Below, one piece after another: positions 1-8,304 of a stretch of 23,641 nucleotides of DNA. The position numbers and the translations under genes are program-made. A model generated the notes under the pieces. That model worked only from the letters and a program-made list of their open reading frames with translations. It was not told where the DNA came from and searched no databases. Source of the stretch: an uncultured Alcaligenaceae bacterium. Lineage in GTDB: Bacteria; Pseudomonadota; Gammaproteobacteria; Burkholderiales; Burkholderiaceae_B. Positions within the stretch are counted from its first letter, which is position 1. Each line of letters starts with the position of its first letter. The DNA lies in assembly GCA_937897265.1 (NCBI GenBank), contig CALCPT010000484.1:1-23641 (forward strand). Reading direction: 5' to 3'.

Positions 1-201
1 GACTTTGCACGGTCGCGTCAAGGCACGTAACGCCTCAATCACCGCCATCATTTCCATCCGGTTATTGGTGGTTAAAGGTTCGCCGCCGTGGAGTGTTTTT
101 TCAACGCTCCCTCGCTTTAACAAAACGCCCCAGCCGCCCGGACCTGGATTACCTTTGCATGCCCCATCGGTCCAAATTTCTACAGTGTCTTCAGTATTCA
201 T
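1..201 (-). CDS. rnhA: Ribonuclease HI, N-terminal part (cut by window edge)
   Basis: RNase HI removes RNA from RNA:DNA hybrids in the cytoplasm. Read on the minus strand from an ATG at 201-199, 67 codons are open to the window edge. They carry the family's first catalytic Asp in [15 protein letters not shown] (Asp12, E. coli Asp10) and the NNRMEMMA segment with the second catalytic residue (Glu50, E. coli Glu48). The third acidic residue lies beyond the edge. The gene follows a YafS-type methyltransferase on the same strand, an arrangement known from E. coli (yafS-rnhA, next to gloB). The 116 bases before the start hold no other gene I can support. The gene is not in the longest open frames because it is truncated; the protein match is strong. 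Confidence 0.95.
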   Translation of the reverse strand, partial: MNTEDTVEIWTDGACKGNPGPGGWGVLLKRGSVEKTLHGGEPLTTNNRMEMMAVIEALRALTRPCKV

Positions 202-317
202 TACGTGCTTCTTTAGATTAATGTTCTGGTCACCACAGACAACGCGGCTGCTTGCAACACGGCAGGGTGTTCGCGTTGTTCATACTCCCAGGACGCGGAG
301 GATTTACGTGCATTTGG

Positions 318-1109
318 TTAAACAGCGTCGTTGAACGGTTTTGAACCAGCCTTTTGCTGCAGCGTTGCGCCCGCGGTCTGGCGCGCACCTTTGCGCAGGG
401 GTGCGGCACTTTTCCAGCGCGGCGTGATGAGACGCATACCAGCCACGCGTTTAACGGCTGACACAACATACACAGCGCCACAGACCGGCCACCAGCGGTT
501 ACCGGCGGCTTCGGCAAACGCAAAGCGATCTAGCCATTTTTGCGAACGAAGCGGCGGTGCGTAACAGCCAAAGTGCCCTAATTCGATTTCAAACGACAGC
601 AACTTGAGCCAATCCTTTAACCGAGGCAGCGACACTTGCGTCTGAAGCGGCTGCGGCAAGCAAGGCGCTAAATAAGGTATTCGATGGCGTACTCCCCAAA
701 GGCTCCAGGGATTAAACCCTGAGATCACGACTCGGCCCTCGGGCACCAGCACACGCTCAACCTCGCGCAAGACTTGATGTGGGTGAGCGCTTGCTTCTAA
801 GCCATGAGGCAAAACTAAAAGATCTACACTTTGCGAATCAAAAGGTAAAAACTCTGGTTCAGCCAACACCATGCCCGTCCAGTCCGCAGCAGGCAGTGCG
901 GGCAAATCGGCACCTGCGTAGGCCTTAAAGGGCATACGGTTGGTGCGTAAAAGATCAAGATTAGGTTGCCCCAACTGCAGCGCATGGTAGCCAAACACGT
1001 CAGCAACCATCTTATCGAAGCAAGTTTGCTCAAAGCGCTGCACATACTGGCCGAGTTCGCTTTGTCGCCACTGCTCAAAGTCTACAATAGGGGATTGTGG
1101 TTTTGACAC
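318..1109 (-). CDS. yafS: YafS-type class I SAM-dependent methyltransferase-like protein
   Basis: The 263-residue protein belongs to the methyltransferase-like family that sits beside rnhA and gloB in many proteobacteria; its substrate is not established. Visible hallmarks are the segment LPFDSQSVDLLVLPHGLE near residues 92-109, followed by a PEGRVVISGFNPWSLWG strand typical of Methyltransf_11 folds. The glycine-rich SAM loop (motif I) normally found near residue 60-80 is not recognisable, so cofactor binding is uncertain. The start is GTG at 1109-1107. The N-terminal sequence IVDFEQW with a long helix matches what I expect of the family, and the next Met is 33 residues further in. Only 13 bases separate this start from the divergent gloB start, so promoters must lie inside the two genes. 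Confidence 0.8.
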   Translation of the reverse strand: MSKPQSPIVDFEQWRQSELGQYVQRFEQTCFDKMVADVFGYHALQLGQPNLDLLRTNRMPFKAYAGADLPALPAADWTGMVLAEPEFLPFDSQSVDLLVLPHGLEASAHPHQVLREVERVLVPEGRVVISGFNPWSLWGVRHRIPYLAPCLPQPLQTQVSLPRLKDWLKLLSFEIELGHFGCYAPPLRSQKWLDRFAFAEAAGNRWWPVCGAVYVVSAVKRVAGMRLITPRWKSAAPLRKGARQTAGATLQQKAGSKPFNDAV

Positions 1110-1122
1110 GTGTTCTCAAAAA

Positions 1123-1941
1123 ATGAATAAAACTCAGCTCCATCCTGACTTTGCACAGCCAAGCCACGGCATCTCGCCGATCTCGGCTTTCAGCGACAAC
1201 TATATCTGGTTAGTCTCTAACGGGCGGCAAGCCTTGGTGGTTGATCCGGGTCAAGCCCAGCCAGTGTTACAAGTTCTTAAAGAACAGCAACTCTCACTGA
1301 ACGCTATTTTACTCACCCATCATCACGATGACCACGTTGGGGGAGTCGCTGAACTGGTTGCGCAAACGGGCGCTAAGGTTTGGGGTCCTGCCGGAGAAGT
1401 CTTGCCAGTTTGCGATGTGGCGTTGGTCGAAGGCGACACCTTCGAAGATACTTCGCTAGAGCTAAAACTTTCGGTTTTGGATATTCCTGGCCATACTGCG
1501 GGGCATATTGCATTTTTTGGTACTTTTGGCGCTACCCCTGTTGTGTTTTGTGGGGATACACTCTTTGCAGCAGGCTGTGGGCGCGTGTTTGAAGGAACCC
1601 CCGCCCTCATGGAAGCGTCGCTAGCAAAACTGGCAGCGCTGCCAGCGGACTCAAGGGTGTACTGCGCCCATGAGTACACGCTGTCAAACATGCGTTGGGC
1701 CTGTGTGGTTGAACCCGATAATGTTGCGCTACAAGCTTGGCAAGAGCACGCTAACGGGCAGCGCCAGTTAAACCAGCCTACCCTACCCAGCTCGATCGAA
1801 CTTGAGCTGGCCTGTAACCCGTTTTTACGCGTACGGCAGCCCAGTGTTGTGCAAGCCGCCAGCACCTGGGCGCAGCGCGAACTCACCTCTCCTGTTGAGG
1901 TGTTCGCAGCGCTCAGAGAGTGGAAAAACAATTTCCGTTGA
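1123..1941 (+). CDS. gloB: Hydroxyacylglutathione hydrolase (glyoxalase II)
   Basis: GloB hydrolyses S-D-lactoylglutathione to lactate and glutathione, the second step of methylglyoxal detoxification in the cytoplasm. The 272-residue protein has the metallo-beta-lactamase metal motif THHHDDH (residues 65-71), then GHTAGHI, the GDTLFAAGCGR segment and a C-terminal CAHEYT, which together supply the binuclear metal site. The C-terminal HAGH-type domain ends in REWKNNFR, as is typical. The N-terminus is about 17 residues longer than the usual start just before the SAFSDNYIWL strand, but no alternative in-frame start codon exists closer to it. It is divergent from the yafS-like gene and runs into mltD, an order also known in enterobacteria (mltD beside gloB). 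Confidence 0.95.
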   Translation: MNKTQLHPDFAQPSHGISPISAFSDNYIWLVSNGRQALVVDPGQAQPVLQVLKEQQLSLNAILLTHHHDDHVGGVAELVAQTGAKVWGPAGEVLPVCDVALVEGDTFEDTSLELKLSVLDIPGHTAGHIAFFGTFGATPVVFCGDTLFAAGCGRVFEGTPALMEASLAKLAALPADSRVYCAHEYTLSNMRWACVVEPDNVALQAWQEHANGQRQLNQPTLPSSIELELACNPFLRVRQPSVVQAASTWAQRELTSPVEVFAALREWKNNFR

Positions 1942-1946
1942 CCCTC

Positions 1947-3281
1947 ATGCGTTTTTTTCGTTTGTTGTGCGTGCTCAGTCTGCTGACCCTGGTTGGCTGC
2001 GCTGGCACAGACCAAAAAGGCCGTTACGTTGCTGAGGACACCTCGCGCACCATCGATTTGACGATCCCGCCGCTCGACGCCTGGGAGCGGATCCGTCGCG
2101 GCTTTGCCATACCCAACCTCAACACTCCCCTTTCGGCTAAATGGACAGCCTATTACGCCTCGCATCCCGAAGCGATGCAACGCATGGCCGAACGAGCCGG
2201 AAAATACCTGTATTACATCGTTGATGAGATCAACCGACGTGGCCTGCCCACCGAGTTGGCCTTACTGCCTTTTGTCGAAAGTGCCTACAACCCAGTCGCG
2301 TATTCAAGCGCCCGAGCCTCGGGGCTGTGGCAATTTATCCCCAGCACGGGTACCCAGTTCAAGCTTAAACAAGACTGGTGGCACGATCAACGGCGCGATC
2401 CAATCGCCTCGACCAACGCAGCTCTCGACTACCTTGAATACCTATTTGAATTTCAGGGCGACTGGTATCTGGCACTTGCCTCGTACAACTGGGGCGAAGG
2501 CTCGGTCAAGCGCGCAGTCACGCGCAATATGGCCATGGGCAAGTCAACCGACTATCTGTCGCTTAGTATGCCTAACGAGACCCTGAACTACGTCCCCAAG
2601 CTGCAGGCAATTAAAAATATCGTAGCCGACCCCGAGCGCTACGCTGTCGTGCTACCTCAAGTTGACAATAGCCCTTACTTTGTTGCGGTGCAAAAAAAGG
2701 TCAACATCGACTTCACGATTGCGGCACAACTCGCCGAAATGCCGATTGATGACTTTCACGCGTTAAACCCCTCATTTAACCAACCGGTCATTTCAGCTCA
2801 AGAAGAGCATGTCGTGATCTTGCCTCGCAACAAAGTTGATATTTTCAACGCCAACCTTTTGCAATATCAAGGCGAACTCTCATCCTGGAAAACCTACGAA
2901 GCCAAGCCGGGCGACACCTTTAGCTCAATTGCTGCCAAATTTGGGGTGGCCGAGGCCCGTTTGCGTCAGGCGAATCGCATCGAACCCAACGCGCGCGTCA
3001 CAGCAGAGCAAATCGTCATTATTCCTGGCCCAGCCGGACAAGGGCTACAGCTTGCGCCGCCAAGCGCCTCAGGGGTGCCACAAGTGGCAGGGCGACAACC
3101 CAATGCCACGGCCAGTCAACAAGTGCGTATCCATGTTGTACGCAAAGGCGAATCCCTAGAATCCATCGCGCGCCAATACAATACGACCATCGTGAACTTG
3201 CGCGCGCTGAACAGCCTAAAAACTGATACCGTTCAAGTCGGCGCTAAACTGCGGGTTCCGGGTACGGCCAATCGCAGCTGA
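1947..3281 (+). CDS. mltD: Membrane-bound lytic murein transglycosylase D
   Basis: MltD is an outer-membrane lipoprotein that cleaves peptidoglycan glycan strands, forming 1,6-anhydromuramyl ends. From the ATG at 1947 the 444-residue protein begins MRFFRLLCVLSLLTLVGC, a clean lipoprotein signal with lipobox LVGC (Cys18). The SLT domain follows, with catalytic Glu111 in LPFVESAYNP and the family segments ASGLWQFIPSTG and ALASYNWGEG. Two LysM peptidoglycan-binding repeats lie near residues 320-360 and 397-440. An in-frame GTG at 1920 would add nine residues before the signal peptide and overlap gloB by 22 bases; I prefer the ATG because the signal peptide fits best there, although neither start has a strong ribosome binding site. 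Length agrees with E. coli MltD (about 450). Confidence 0.93.
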   Translation: MRFFRLLCVLSLLTLVGCAGTDQKGRYVAEDTSRTIDLTIPPLDAWERIRRGFAIPNLNTPLSAKWTAYYASHPEAMQRMAERAGKYLYYIVDEINRRGLPTELALLPFVESAYNPVAYSSARASGLWQFIPSTGTQFKLKQDWWHDQRRDPIASTNAALDYLEYLFEFQGDWYLALASYNWGEGSVKRAVTRNMAMGKSTDYLSLSMPNETLNYVPKLQAIKNIVADPERYAVVLPQVDNSPYFVAVQKKVNIDFTIAAQLAEMPIDDFHALNPSFNQPVISAQEEHVVILPRNKVDIFNANLLQYQGELSSWKTYEAKPGDTFSSIAAKFGVAEARLRQANRIEPNARVTAEQIVIIPGPAGQGLQLAPPSASGVPQVAGRQPNATASQQVRIHVVRKGESLESIARQYNTTIVNLRALNSLKTDTVQVGAKLRVPGTANRS

Positions 3282-3336
3282 CGCTCTATCCGCTTTAGCA
3301 GATCCAGTTCGTTGACTTTTTATTTCTAGGATTTTT

Positions 3337-4122
3337 ATGGGCTTTCTTTCTGGCAAACGTATTTTAATAACAGGCGTCATCTCTAACCGGTCGATTGCCT
3401 ACGGCATTGCCAAAGCTTGCCACGAACAAGGTGCCGAACTTGCCTTCACGTACGTTGGTGAGCGCTTTGCAGAGCGGGTCACAGAATTTGCAGCTGATTT
3501 TGGCAGCAAGATTGTATTGCCCTGCGATGTCGCTGAAGACAGTCAAATCGAAGCCACCTTCACCGAGCTCGCCAAACATTGGGATGGCTTGGATGGTTTG
3601 GTTCACTCAATTGGCTTTGCTCCACGCGAAGCGATTGCGGGTGAGTTTCTAGACGGCCTTTCTCGCGAAGCCTTTCGCATTGCGCATGACATTTCGTCGT
3701 ACAGCTTTCCAGCCTTAGCGAAGGCGGCTCGGCCAATGATGCAAGGGCGCAATGGTGCCTTGATCACGCTCACCTATCTAGGTGCCGAACGCGTACTTGC
3801 TAACTACAACACGATGGGGCTGGCGAAAGCCTCACTTGAAGCCTCGGTACGCTACTTGGCCGCTAACCTTGGGCCAGAAGGCATTCGCGCCAACGGCATT
3901 TCAGCCGGTCCGATCAAAACACTAGCGGCAAGTGGCATTAAAGATTTTTCGAGTATCTTGAAATTTGTCGAAGCAAGTGCGCCCCTGCGCCGCAACGTCA
4001 CCATTGAACAAGTGGGCAACGTGGCCGCGTTTTTGCTATCAGATTTAGCCTCAGGTGTGACGGGCGAAATTCTGCACGTCGACTCGGGTTTTTCAAATGT
4101 CGTGGCAGGCCTCGTCGAATAA
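3337..4122 (+). CDS. fabI: Enoyl-[acyl-carrier-protein] reductase (NADH), FabI
   Basis: FabI carries out the last reduction of each fatty-acid elongation cycle, using NADH. The 261-residue sequence has the modified SDR nucleotide loop [14 protein letters not shown] (residues 12-25) and the active-site Tyr147, Tyr157 and Lys164 in [20 protein letters not shown], which has the diagnostic Y-x6-K spacing of FabI. It also has the substrate-loop segment [16 protein letters not shown]. Gly93 in the SIGFAP segment is the wild-type residue at the classic triclosan-resistance position. An AGGA ribosome binding site precedes the ATG by a few bases. It lies 55 bases after mltD on the same strand, so it may be co-transcribed, but I see no clear promoter or terminator between them. 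Confidence 0.97.
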   Translation: MGFLSGKRILITGVISNRSIAYGIAKACHEQGAELAFTYVGERFAERVTEFAADFGSKIVLPCDVAEDSQIEATFTELAKHWDGLDGLVHSIGFAPREAIAGEFLDGLSREAFRIAHDISSYSFPALAKAARPMMQGRNGALITLTYLGAERVLANYNTMGLAKASLEASVRYLAANLGPEGIRANGISAGPIKTLAASGIKDFSSILKFVEASAPLRRNVTIEQVGNVAAFLLSDLASGVTGEILHVDSGFSNVVAGLVE

Positions 4123-4123
4123 A

Positions 4124-4139
4124 GCTTTGGTACCAAAGC
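4124..4139. repeat. Perfect 16-bp palindrome between convergent genes
   Basis: GCTTTGGTACCAAAGC reads identically on both strands and occupies almost the whole 17-base gap between the fabI stop and the stop of the MmgE/PrpD gene. It can form a 6-bp stem with a GTAC loop on either transcript. No run of T follows on either side, so it is at best a weak bidirectional terminator or a 3'-end stabilising hairpin. The palindrome is seen directly; the role is inferred. Confidence 0.45.
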
Positions 4140-5540
4140 CTACCGAGCACCCAACTGCAATATTTCAGCTGCACTATTCACGTTGGCCATATCTGAAGAT
4201 TTGGCCAACAATGATCGTGCACGTCGCTCGCCTAACACCGGTATGACCAACTCAAGAAACTTGGCTGCAAGTTGTTCGTCATTCATCGGATTGGTCACGC
4301 TGCCCGTTGCATCACGCGTGAAGTGTTCAACTTCGCAGCCATCGCGCAACCGAATCTTCACAACCGCTTGATTGTCTTGAAGCGCCGGATCTACGACTAC
4401 GTCAACACACTCTTGTAAGCCACGAACCGCAGGATCCAGGACACTCTCTAAAGTGCCTTGTGCAATGCCTGCTGCGCCATACACCAGACTTGCCCCCACC
4501 CAGTGATATAGGCTCACCTGAGCATCTAAAACAGTTTCGGGCAATTTGCGCCAACATAATGTCAACGCATCGGGGTGCACTCGCAGCGAGATTTGTGCAA
4601 TGTCCTGATGGCTGATCTTATGCGTGCGCTGCAAGTGCAGGCAAGCATCGATTGCTGGATGAACCACAATGCCGCAGGGATAAGGCTTGAAGGCATTGTT
4701 CAAAGATTCAAAGCGCTCTCCGAGTTGATCGCGTATCAAACTCGCATCATGGCCACCTGTCAAGACTTGCAGTAACCCGTTACGACCATCAATCGCAATT
4801 GCGCTGCACGCATAATTGGCAGCTGCCAGATGGGCCGCCACCACGCCATCACGCGCAGCGAGTCCTGGCACAAACGTGATGGCCATGCTGCCGTGTGCGG
4901 CGCGCAGACCACCTGCCTGACTTGCGGCGAGCCCGAGCGCAGACACCATTTGAGGCTGCGTCAAATTCAACAAGCGACCGACTGCAGCCGCAGCTCCGAT
5001 CGCCCCAGATAAGCCGGTCATGTACCAACCCATATTGGCGCCACCCGCCTTAATCGCGCAACTCACACGGCACTCTAGCTCGATGCCAATTGCAAGCGCG
5101 TTAAGCATTTGCTCACCGCTAACTGGCCGGTCGACCGAACCAAGCTGATACGCGGTGGCCAGTATGGCCGAAGCGACAGGCCCCGTCGGGTGGGTGATGG
5201 TTGAAAGATGCGTGTCATCATAGGTATGCGCTGAAGCGGCGAGACTACCGATCAGTGCTGCATCAGGTAGCGAGGTAGATTCGTAGCGACCTAAACTAGG
5301 CACCTCACCCGCCCCCATCGATAGCAAGCCTGTCACGGCAGCATCCACTGAAGGCATCAGTGCACCGCCCGTCGCACAAGCGACAAAGTTCAACCAAGCC
5401 CGCGAAGTATGCACGCGCACCGCCTCAGGCAAACTGCCCCAACTTTGCGCGCACGCATAATCTGCCATACATAGGGTCACTGGATCTGAGCTTGTGCGTG
5501 TCATATTGAAACCATTAATTGTGTCTAAACGGGCGACCAT
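4140..5540 (-). CDS. MmgE/PrpD family protein
   Basis: The family includes 2-methylcitrate dehydratase (PrpD), cis-aconitate decarboxylase and many uncharacterised dehydratase-like enzymes. The 466-residue protein shows family features: the segment SAHTYDDTHLSTITHPTGPV (about residues 102-121), the all-helical AIGIELECRVS region, the hydrophobic GLAASQAGGLR stretch, and the KPYPCGIVVHPAIDA segment. The exact substrate cannot be read from the sequence. Genuine PrpD normally sits with prpB and prpC, which are absent here, so a different carboxylic acid is likely. It is the last gene of an operon after an alpha/beta hydrolase (26-base gap). An internal ATG at 5504 (Met13, before TRTSSDPVTL) is an alternative start closer to the usual length; neither start has a strong ribosome binding site. 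Confidence 0.88.
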   Translation of the reverse strand: MVARLDTINGFNMTRTSSDPVTLCMADYACAQSWGSLPEAVRVHTSRAWLNFVACATGGALMPSVDAAVTGLLSMGAGEVPSLGRYESTSLPDAALIGSLAASAHTYDDTHLSTITHPTGPVASAILATAYQLGSVDRPVSGEQMLNALAIGIELECRVSCAIKAGGANMGWYMTGLSGAIGAAAAVGRLLNLTQPQMVSALGLAASQAGGLRAAHGSMAITFVPGLAARDGVVAAHLAAANYACSAIAIDGRNGLLQVLTGGHDASLIRDQLGERFESLNNAFKPYPCGIVVHPAIDACLHLQRTHKISHQDIAQISLRVHPDALTLCWRKLPETVLDAQVSLYHWVGASLVYGAAGIAQGTLESVLDPAVRGLQECVDVVVDPALQDNQAVVKIRLRDGCEVEHFTRDATGSVTNPMNDEQLAAKFLELVIPVLGERRARSLLAKSSDMANVNSAAEILQLGAR

Positions 5541-5566
5541 TTTCGGCGCCTGCGGTAAACAGTTTA

Positions 5567-6415
5567 TTACTCGCCCTCGATTCGCTTGAGGACTGGCAAT
5601 AGATATTTGCGAAATTGCGCCGGGTTTTCGCTCATCGGAAAATGTCCCACTTCGCGCATGACGGTCACTTCAGCGCCTGGTATCGACTCAGCTGTGCGAA
5701 GCGTATCTTCTGGCGTGCACGAAAAATCGTATTCGCCCGTCAATAAATAAAGCGGACATAAGTCGGTGCGGATACCTGTCAACTTGCCTCTCAAGTCGCT
5801 GTCAACCCGATAAAAATATAGGTCGCCCTTAAAAATACCAGGACCACCTTGCATGTATTGCCATAGCGTTTCATGGCGATGCACTGCTGGAGATTGTGGC
5901 GCGACTAAGCCCGACACCAACGCTGCACACACCTCACCGCCATGCACATCACCACGATGCAACCAAGAGGTGTCGTACCAAGGCTGCTGATGATCTGCAG
6001 CCTCAACACCGATCAAGGCACGAAATTTATCTGAATGAAGATGGGCGAGTTGCAAAACGATTCGCCCACCAATCGAACAGCCGATAACCACGGGGCATTC
6101 GAGCTCAAGTGCCGCGCAAAAGGCCATCACCGTGTCAACATACAGGGCCGTCGATAACTTATATTCTGTGTCTTGCCAGCCTTCGGGTGGATAAGACTTA
6201 CCATGCCAAGGCATATCAAACGCAAGCACACGATAGCGCGCGGTAATCTCAGGGTCATTCATCATATGGCGATACTGACGATTGTCAGCGCCCGCTGTGT
6301 GCAAGCAGACTAATGGAATCCCACTGCCCGCCTCTTCAAAGTACACACGGCATTGTTTGCCCTGAATCGCAAACGTTATGTAACGACCAACAATCGGTTC
6401 AAGTGTGACGCTCAT
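5567..6415 (-). CDS. Alpha/beta-fold hydrolase
   Basis: A 282-residue cytoplasmic hydrolase with the full alpha/beta-hydrolase signature: oxyanion strand LVCLHTAG, nucleophile Ser114 in the elbow GCSIGG, candidate acid Asp230 in LLTGEYDFSC, and catalytic His258 in EVGHFPMSENP. There is no signal peptide or membrane segment. Enzymes of this class cleave esters, enol-lactones or carbon-carbon bonds, and the substrate cannot be deduced here. The ATG overlaps the stop of the upstream SCP2-like gene by four bases (ATGA), and an MmgE/PrpD gene follows, so the three are translated as a unit and probably act on one organic acid or ester. Confidence 0.9.
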   Translation of the reverse strand: MSVTLEPIVGRYITFAIQGKQCRVYFEEAGSGIPLVCLHTAGADNRQYRHMMNDPEITARYRVLAFDMPWHGKSYPPEGWQDTEYKLSTALYVDTVMAFCAALELECPVVIGCSIGGRIVLQLAHLHSDKFRALIGVEAADHQQPWYDTSWLHRGDVHGGEVCAALVSGLVAPQSPAVHRHETLWQYMQGGPGIFKGDLYFYRVDSDLRGKLTGIRTDLCPLYLLTGEYDFSCTPEDTLRTAESIPGAEVTVMREVGHFPMSENPAQFRKYLLPVLKRIEGE

Positions 6416-6795
6416 GCCGCCACCTCACGTGGCGAGGCTAGCAAATCCTTAATAAATTGCAGGTGCGCCATCAGCGGGTGCAAATGCCCCTCGATTGTGA
6501 ACGCACGCCGTTTATTCAACGCCAGCAGATCATGCCAGCCAGCTGGCGGCGTAGCTAACCAAAACTTACTCCAGCCTTCAGCTGTCCCTTTGACTGAAAA
6601 ATCCCACGACTGTAATGCCACGCCACGCTCTACGATCTCGGCCACACGACCGTCACGAATCCGAACGATGACAGGAACGTCATCGAACTGCACAAGCATA
6701 TCGACCTGCACAGGGCGGGGCTTTGCAAAGGTTGACGCGGCCTGGGTAAAGCGCTGCAATAATTGCGCCCCAGTCGCAGCGGTGCTACGAGTCAT
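6412..6795 (-). CDS. SCP2 sterol-binding-domain-like small protein
   Basis: This 127-residue protein has the look of a stand-alone SCP2-type lipid or small-ligand carrier domain: a strand pair VIVRIRDGRVAEI, a segment FSVKGTAEGWSKFW, a linker around PPAGWHDLLAL, a strand FTIEGHLHPLMAHL and a final amphipathic helix. There are no catalytic motifs. It is the first gene of the operon with the alpha/beta hydrolase and the MmgE/PrpD protein, behind a near-consensus promoter, with a GAGG ribosome binding site eight bases before its ATG. The family call rests on pattern recognition of a divergent fold; a ligand-binding or substrate-presenting role for the following hydrolase is inferred. Confidence 0.65.
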   Translation of the reverse strand: MTRSTAATGAQLLQRFTQAASTFAKPRPVQVDMLVQFDDVPVIVRIRDGRVAEIVERGVALQSWDFSVKGTAEGWSKFWLATPPAGWHDLLALNKRRAFTIEGHLHPLMAHLQFIKDLLASPREVAA

Positions 6796-6852
6796 GTCTC
6801 ATCCTCTTATTTTTAAAAGTACCGCTTTCAAACGCAGCATCTCAGATGGGTG

Positions 6853-6881
6853 TTTATAGGGCGCGGCTAACCTGCTGTCAA
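6853..6881 (-). promoter_or_regulatory. Sigma-70 promoter of the SCP2-hydrolase-MmgE/PrpD operon
   Basis: On the minus strand TTGACA (6881-6876) is followed after exactly 17 bases by TATAAA (6858-6853). That is a perfect -35 box with optimal spacing and a five-of-six -10 box. Transcription would begin near 6846, giving a leader of about 50 bases before the ATG at 6795. The -35 lies directly after the yggU stop, so this operon can be expressed independently of the upstream transporter operon. Confidence 0.75.
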
Positions 6882-6882
6882 T

Positions 6883-7179
6883 TCACTTTTGCGTTGCCTT
6901 CAACAACCGCTCAACTTGCTCTAGCGTTGTGCCGCGCACCAATACTCGCTTTTGACGACTGGTGTGGCCAGTCAGTAATTCGATCTGCTTGCGCGGCAAG
7001 CTTAATTGATCTGCAAGCCAGGCGACTAAGGCTTCATTTGCACGATTTTCAAGCGGTGGAGCCTGCACTTGAAGCTTAAGTCGTTCGCCGTGCAAGCCCA
7101 CCACCTTTGAGACTTTCGCGCCAGGCTGGCAGTGCAGCGATAGCACTAGCCCGTCGATGGTCTCGGCGATCCAAGCCAC
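6883..7179 (-). CDS. yggU: DUF167 / YggU family protein
   Basis: A 98-residue conserved protein of unknown biochemical role. The family core is clear: LHCQPGAKVSKVVG, ERLKLQVQAPPLENRANEAL (the typical PP-x-x-x-x-AN-x-A motif), LSLPRKQIELLTG and a final SRQKRVLVRG. A longer open frame runs upstream to 7446, but there it is only a second reading frame of the transporter gene. The likely start is the GTG at 7179-7177, which overlaps the transporter's TAG stop by one base (TAGTG) and gives the family's usual length. It is therefore translationally coupled to the CHR transporter gene. No strong ribosome binding site is visible. Confidence 0.85.
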   Translation of the reverse strand: MAWIAETIDGLVLSLHCQPGAKVSKVVGLHGERLKLQVQAPPLENRANEALVAWLADQLSLPRKQIELLTGHTSRQKRVLVRGTTLEQVERLLKATQK

Positions 7180-7712
7180 TAATGAAGACCAAAAAAATGC
7201 ATCAAGAGCGCACCCAAACCGCCAGCGCCCAAAATCATAAAAACCGGATTCACTCGGGTGAACAGAATCGCTGCAAAGGTCGCGATTGCTAGAGTGATCG
7301 TTAAGGGCCCCACAACAGCCGCCTTCGCCACCGCGTACACGCCCGAGCACATCAAACCAATCGAGATGGGCTCGAGTGCATTTTGAACTGCGCGTCGCCA
7401 GGGACGCTCGCCAATTTTTTGCCACAGCCGCCCCATGCTCAAACACAGCACGCTAGACGGAATAAAAAACGCAATGAGCACAACGCCCGCGCCGAGCAAC
7501 CCGGCAAGCTGAAAACCAAATACCAGAACCATCATCATGTTTGGGCCTGGCGCCAACTGTCCAATACTGTAAATATGCACAAACGCAGTGTGATCAATAT
7601 TAAATTGCGCGGCGAGCACCGTCTGCATCTCAGGCAAAACAGCGGTGCCTCCGCCCACAGCCAAGACCGACAACATACCAAAGTTTAGAAACAGCTGAAG
7701 CAAGACACTCAT
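7179..7712 (-). CDS. chrA: Chromate (CHR) transporter family, second half-size subunit
   Basis: A 177-residue integral membrane protein with one CHR domain: LAVGGGTAVLPEM near the N-terminus, IYSIGQLAPGPNMMM with the QxxPGP motif, and five or six hydrophobic segments. Short CHR proteins usually occur as adjacent pairs that together make a functional transporter equal to full-length ChrA, exporting chromate; some members may carry other anions. An open frame extends to 7772, but the ATG at 7712 overlaps the stop of the first subunit by four bases (ATGA) and starts at MSVLLQLFLNFG, the typical beginning. Position after a SulP anion transporter suggests an oxyanion theme, although chromate specificity is not proven by sequence. 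Confidence 0.88.
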   Translation of the reverse strand: MSVLLQLFLNFGMLSVLAVGGGTAVLPEMQTVLAAQFNIDHTAFVHIYSIGQLAPGPNMMMVLVFGFQLAGLLGAGVVLIAFFIPSSVLCLSMGRLWQKIGERPWRRAVQNALEPISIGLMCSGVYAVAKAAVVGPLTITLAIATFAAILFTRVNPVFMILGAGGLGALLMHFFGLH

Positions 7713-8296
7713 GGTTGTTGTCCAGGCCGATACAGATATAAGCCAATCGGTACCATCACGATCAAGACCCACACTAGCGAAAGCTTGAATACGCTCATCA
7801 ACACAAACGTAGAAACGATCATCAGCAACGACTTCAGTCGAACAAAATGACGTTTACCAATCGTGTAGGTCACCGACGCTAGCAGCCCGGTTGCACCGGC
7901 GGCGATTCCGGCCAGCAGCACATTGATAAACGGATGCTGACCGCTGGCACTATAGGCAACCCCAACCACTAAGACAAAGGCGCCCCCCGGCAGCATCAAC
8001 CCGATGGCCGCCGCCAGCGCACCCATCGTGCCACGAAGTTGATCGCCGGCGAGTAGCGCGAGGTTGACTGAATTTAAGCCTGGCATTGTCTGACTGATGG
8101 CAAGGGTCGCCATAAAGCTATCAGCACTCAGCCATTGTCTCTTTTGGATTAACAGAATGCGCTCGTAGGCCACAATGCCGCCGCCAAAACTGACCGCGCC
8201 GATCAACAAAAATTCAAAAAAAATTTGCCATAGCGTGGGCCGTACTACAACGGGAACTGCGCTGGAATGCGCATTAGATGGGGCAGTCGTCGTCAT
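7709..8296 (-). CDS. chrA: Chromate (CHR) transporter family, first half-size subunit
   Basis: A 195-residue membrane protein with one CHR domain: a hydrophilic N-terminal tail of about 22 residues, then IGAVSFGGGIVAYER, the QTMPGLNSVNLA segment (QxxPG-type motif) and GLMLPGG, followed by several membrane segments and a short basic C-terminus. It forms a two-gene pair with the next CHR gene, overlapping it by four bases. The ATG at 8296 is eight bases after the stop of the CYTH-like gene, and no separate promoter is visible. The pairing is the known short-chain CHR arrangement; the transported anion is inferred from the family name only. Confidence 0.88.
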   Translation of the reverse strand: MTTTAPSNAHSSAVPVVVRPTLWQIFFEFLLIGAVSFGGGIVAYERILLIQKRQWLSADSFMATLAISQTMPGLNSVNLALLAGDQLRGTMGALAAAIGLMLPGGAFVLVVGVAYSASGQHPFINVLLAGIAAGATGLLASVTYTIGKRHFVRLKSLLMIVSTFVLMSVFKLSLVWVLIVMVPIGLYLYRPGQQP

Positions 8297-8304
8297 CGTC
8301 GCAC

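Noticed and set aside
1323..2180. 285-codon minus-strand open frame across gloB and mltD
   Set aside because: Its translation is low-complexity Ser/Thr/Ala without domains and it lies antisense to two well-recognised genes, so it is a shadow frame.
6883..7446. 187-residue frame for the DUF167 protein
   Set aside because: The first 89 residues are an out-of-frame reading of the CHR transporter gene with no family similarity; the GTG at 7179 gives the normal length and a TAGTG stop-start overlap.
7179..8296. Frameshifted full-length ChrA
   Set aside because: The two half-size CHR genes have their own starts, a clean ATGA overlap and one complete domain each, which is the known short-pair arrangement.
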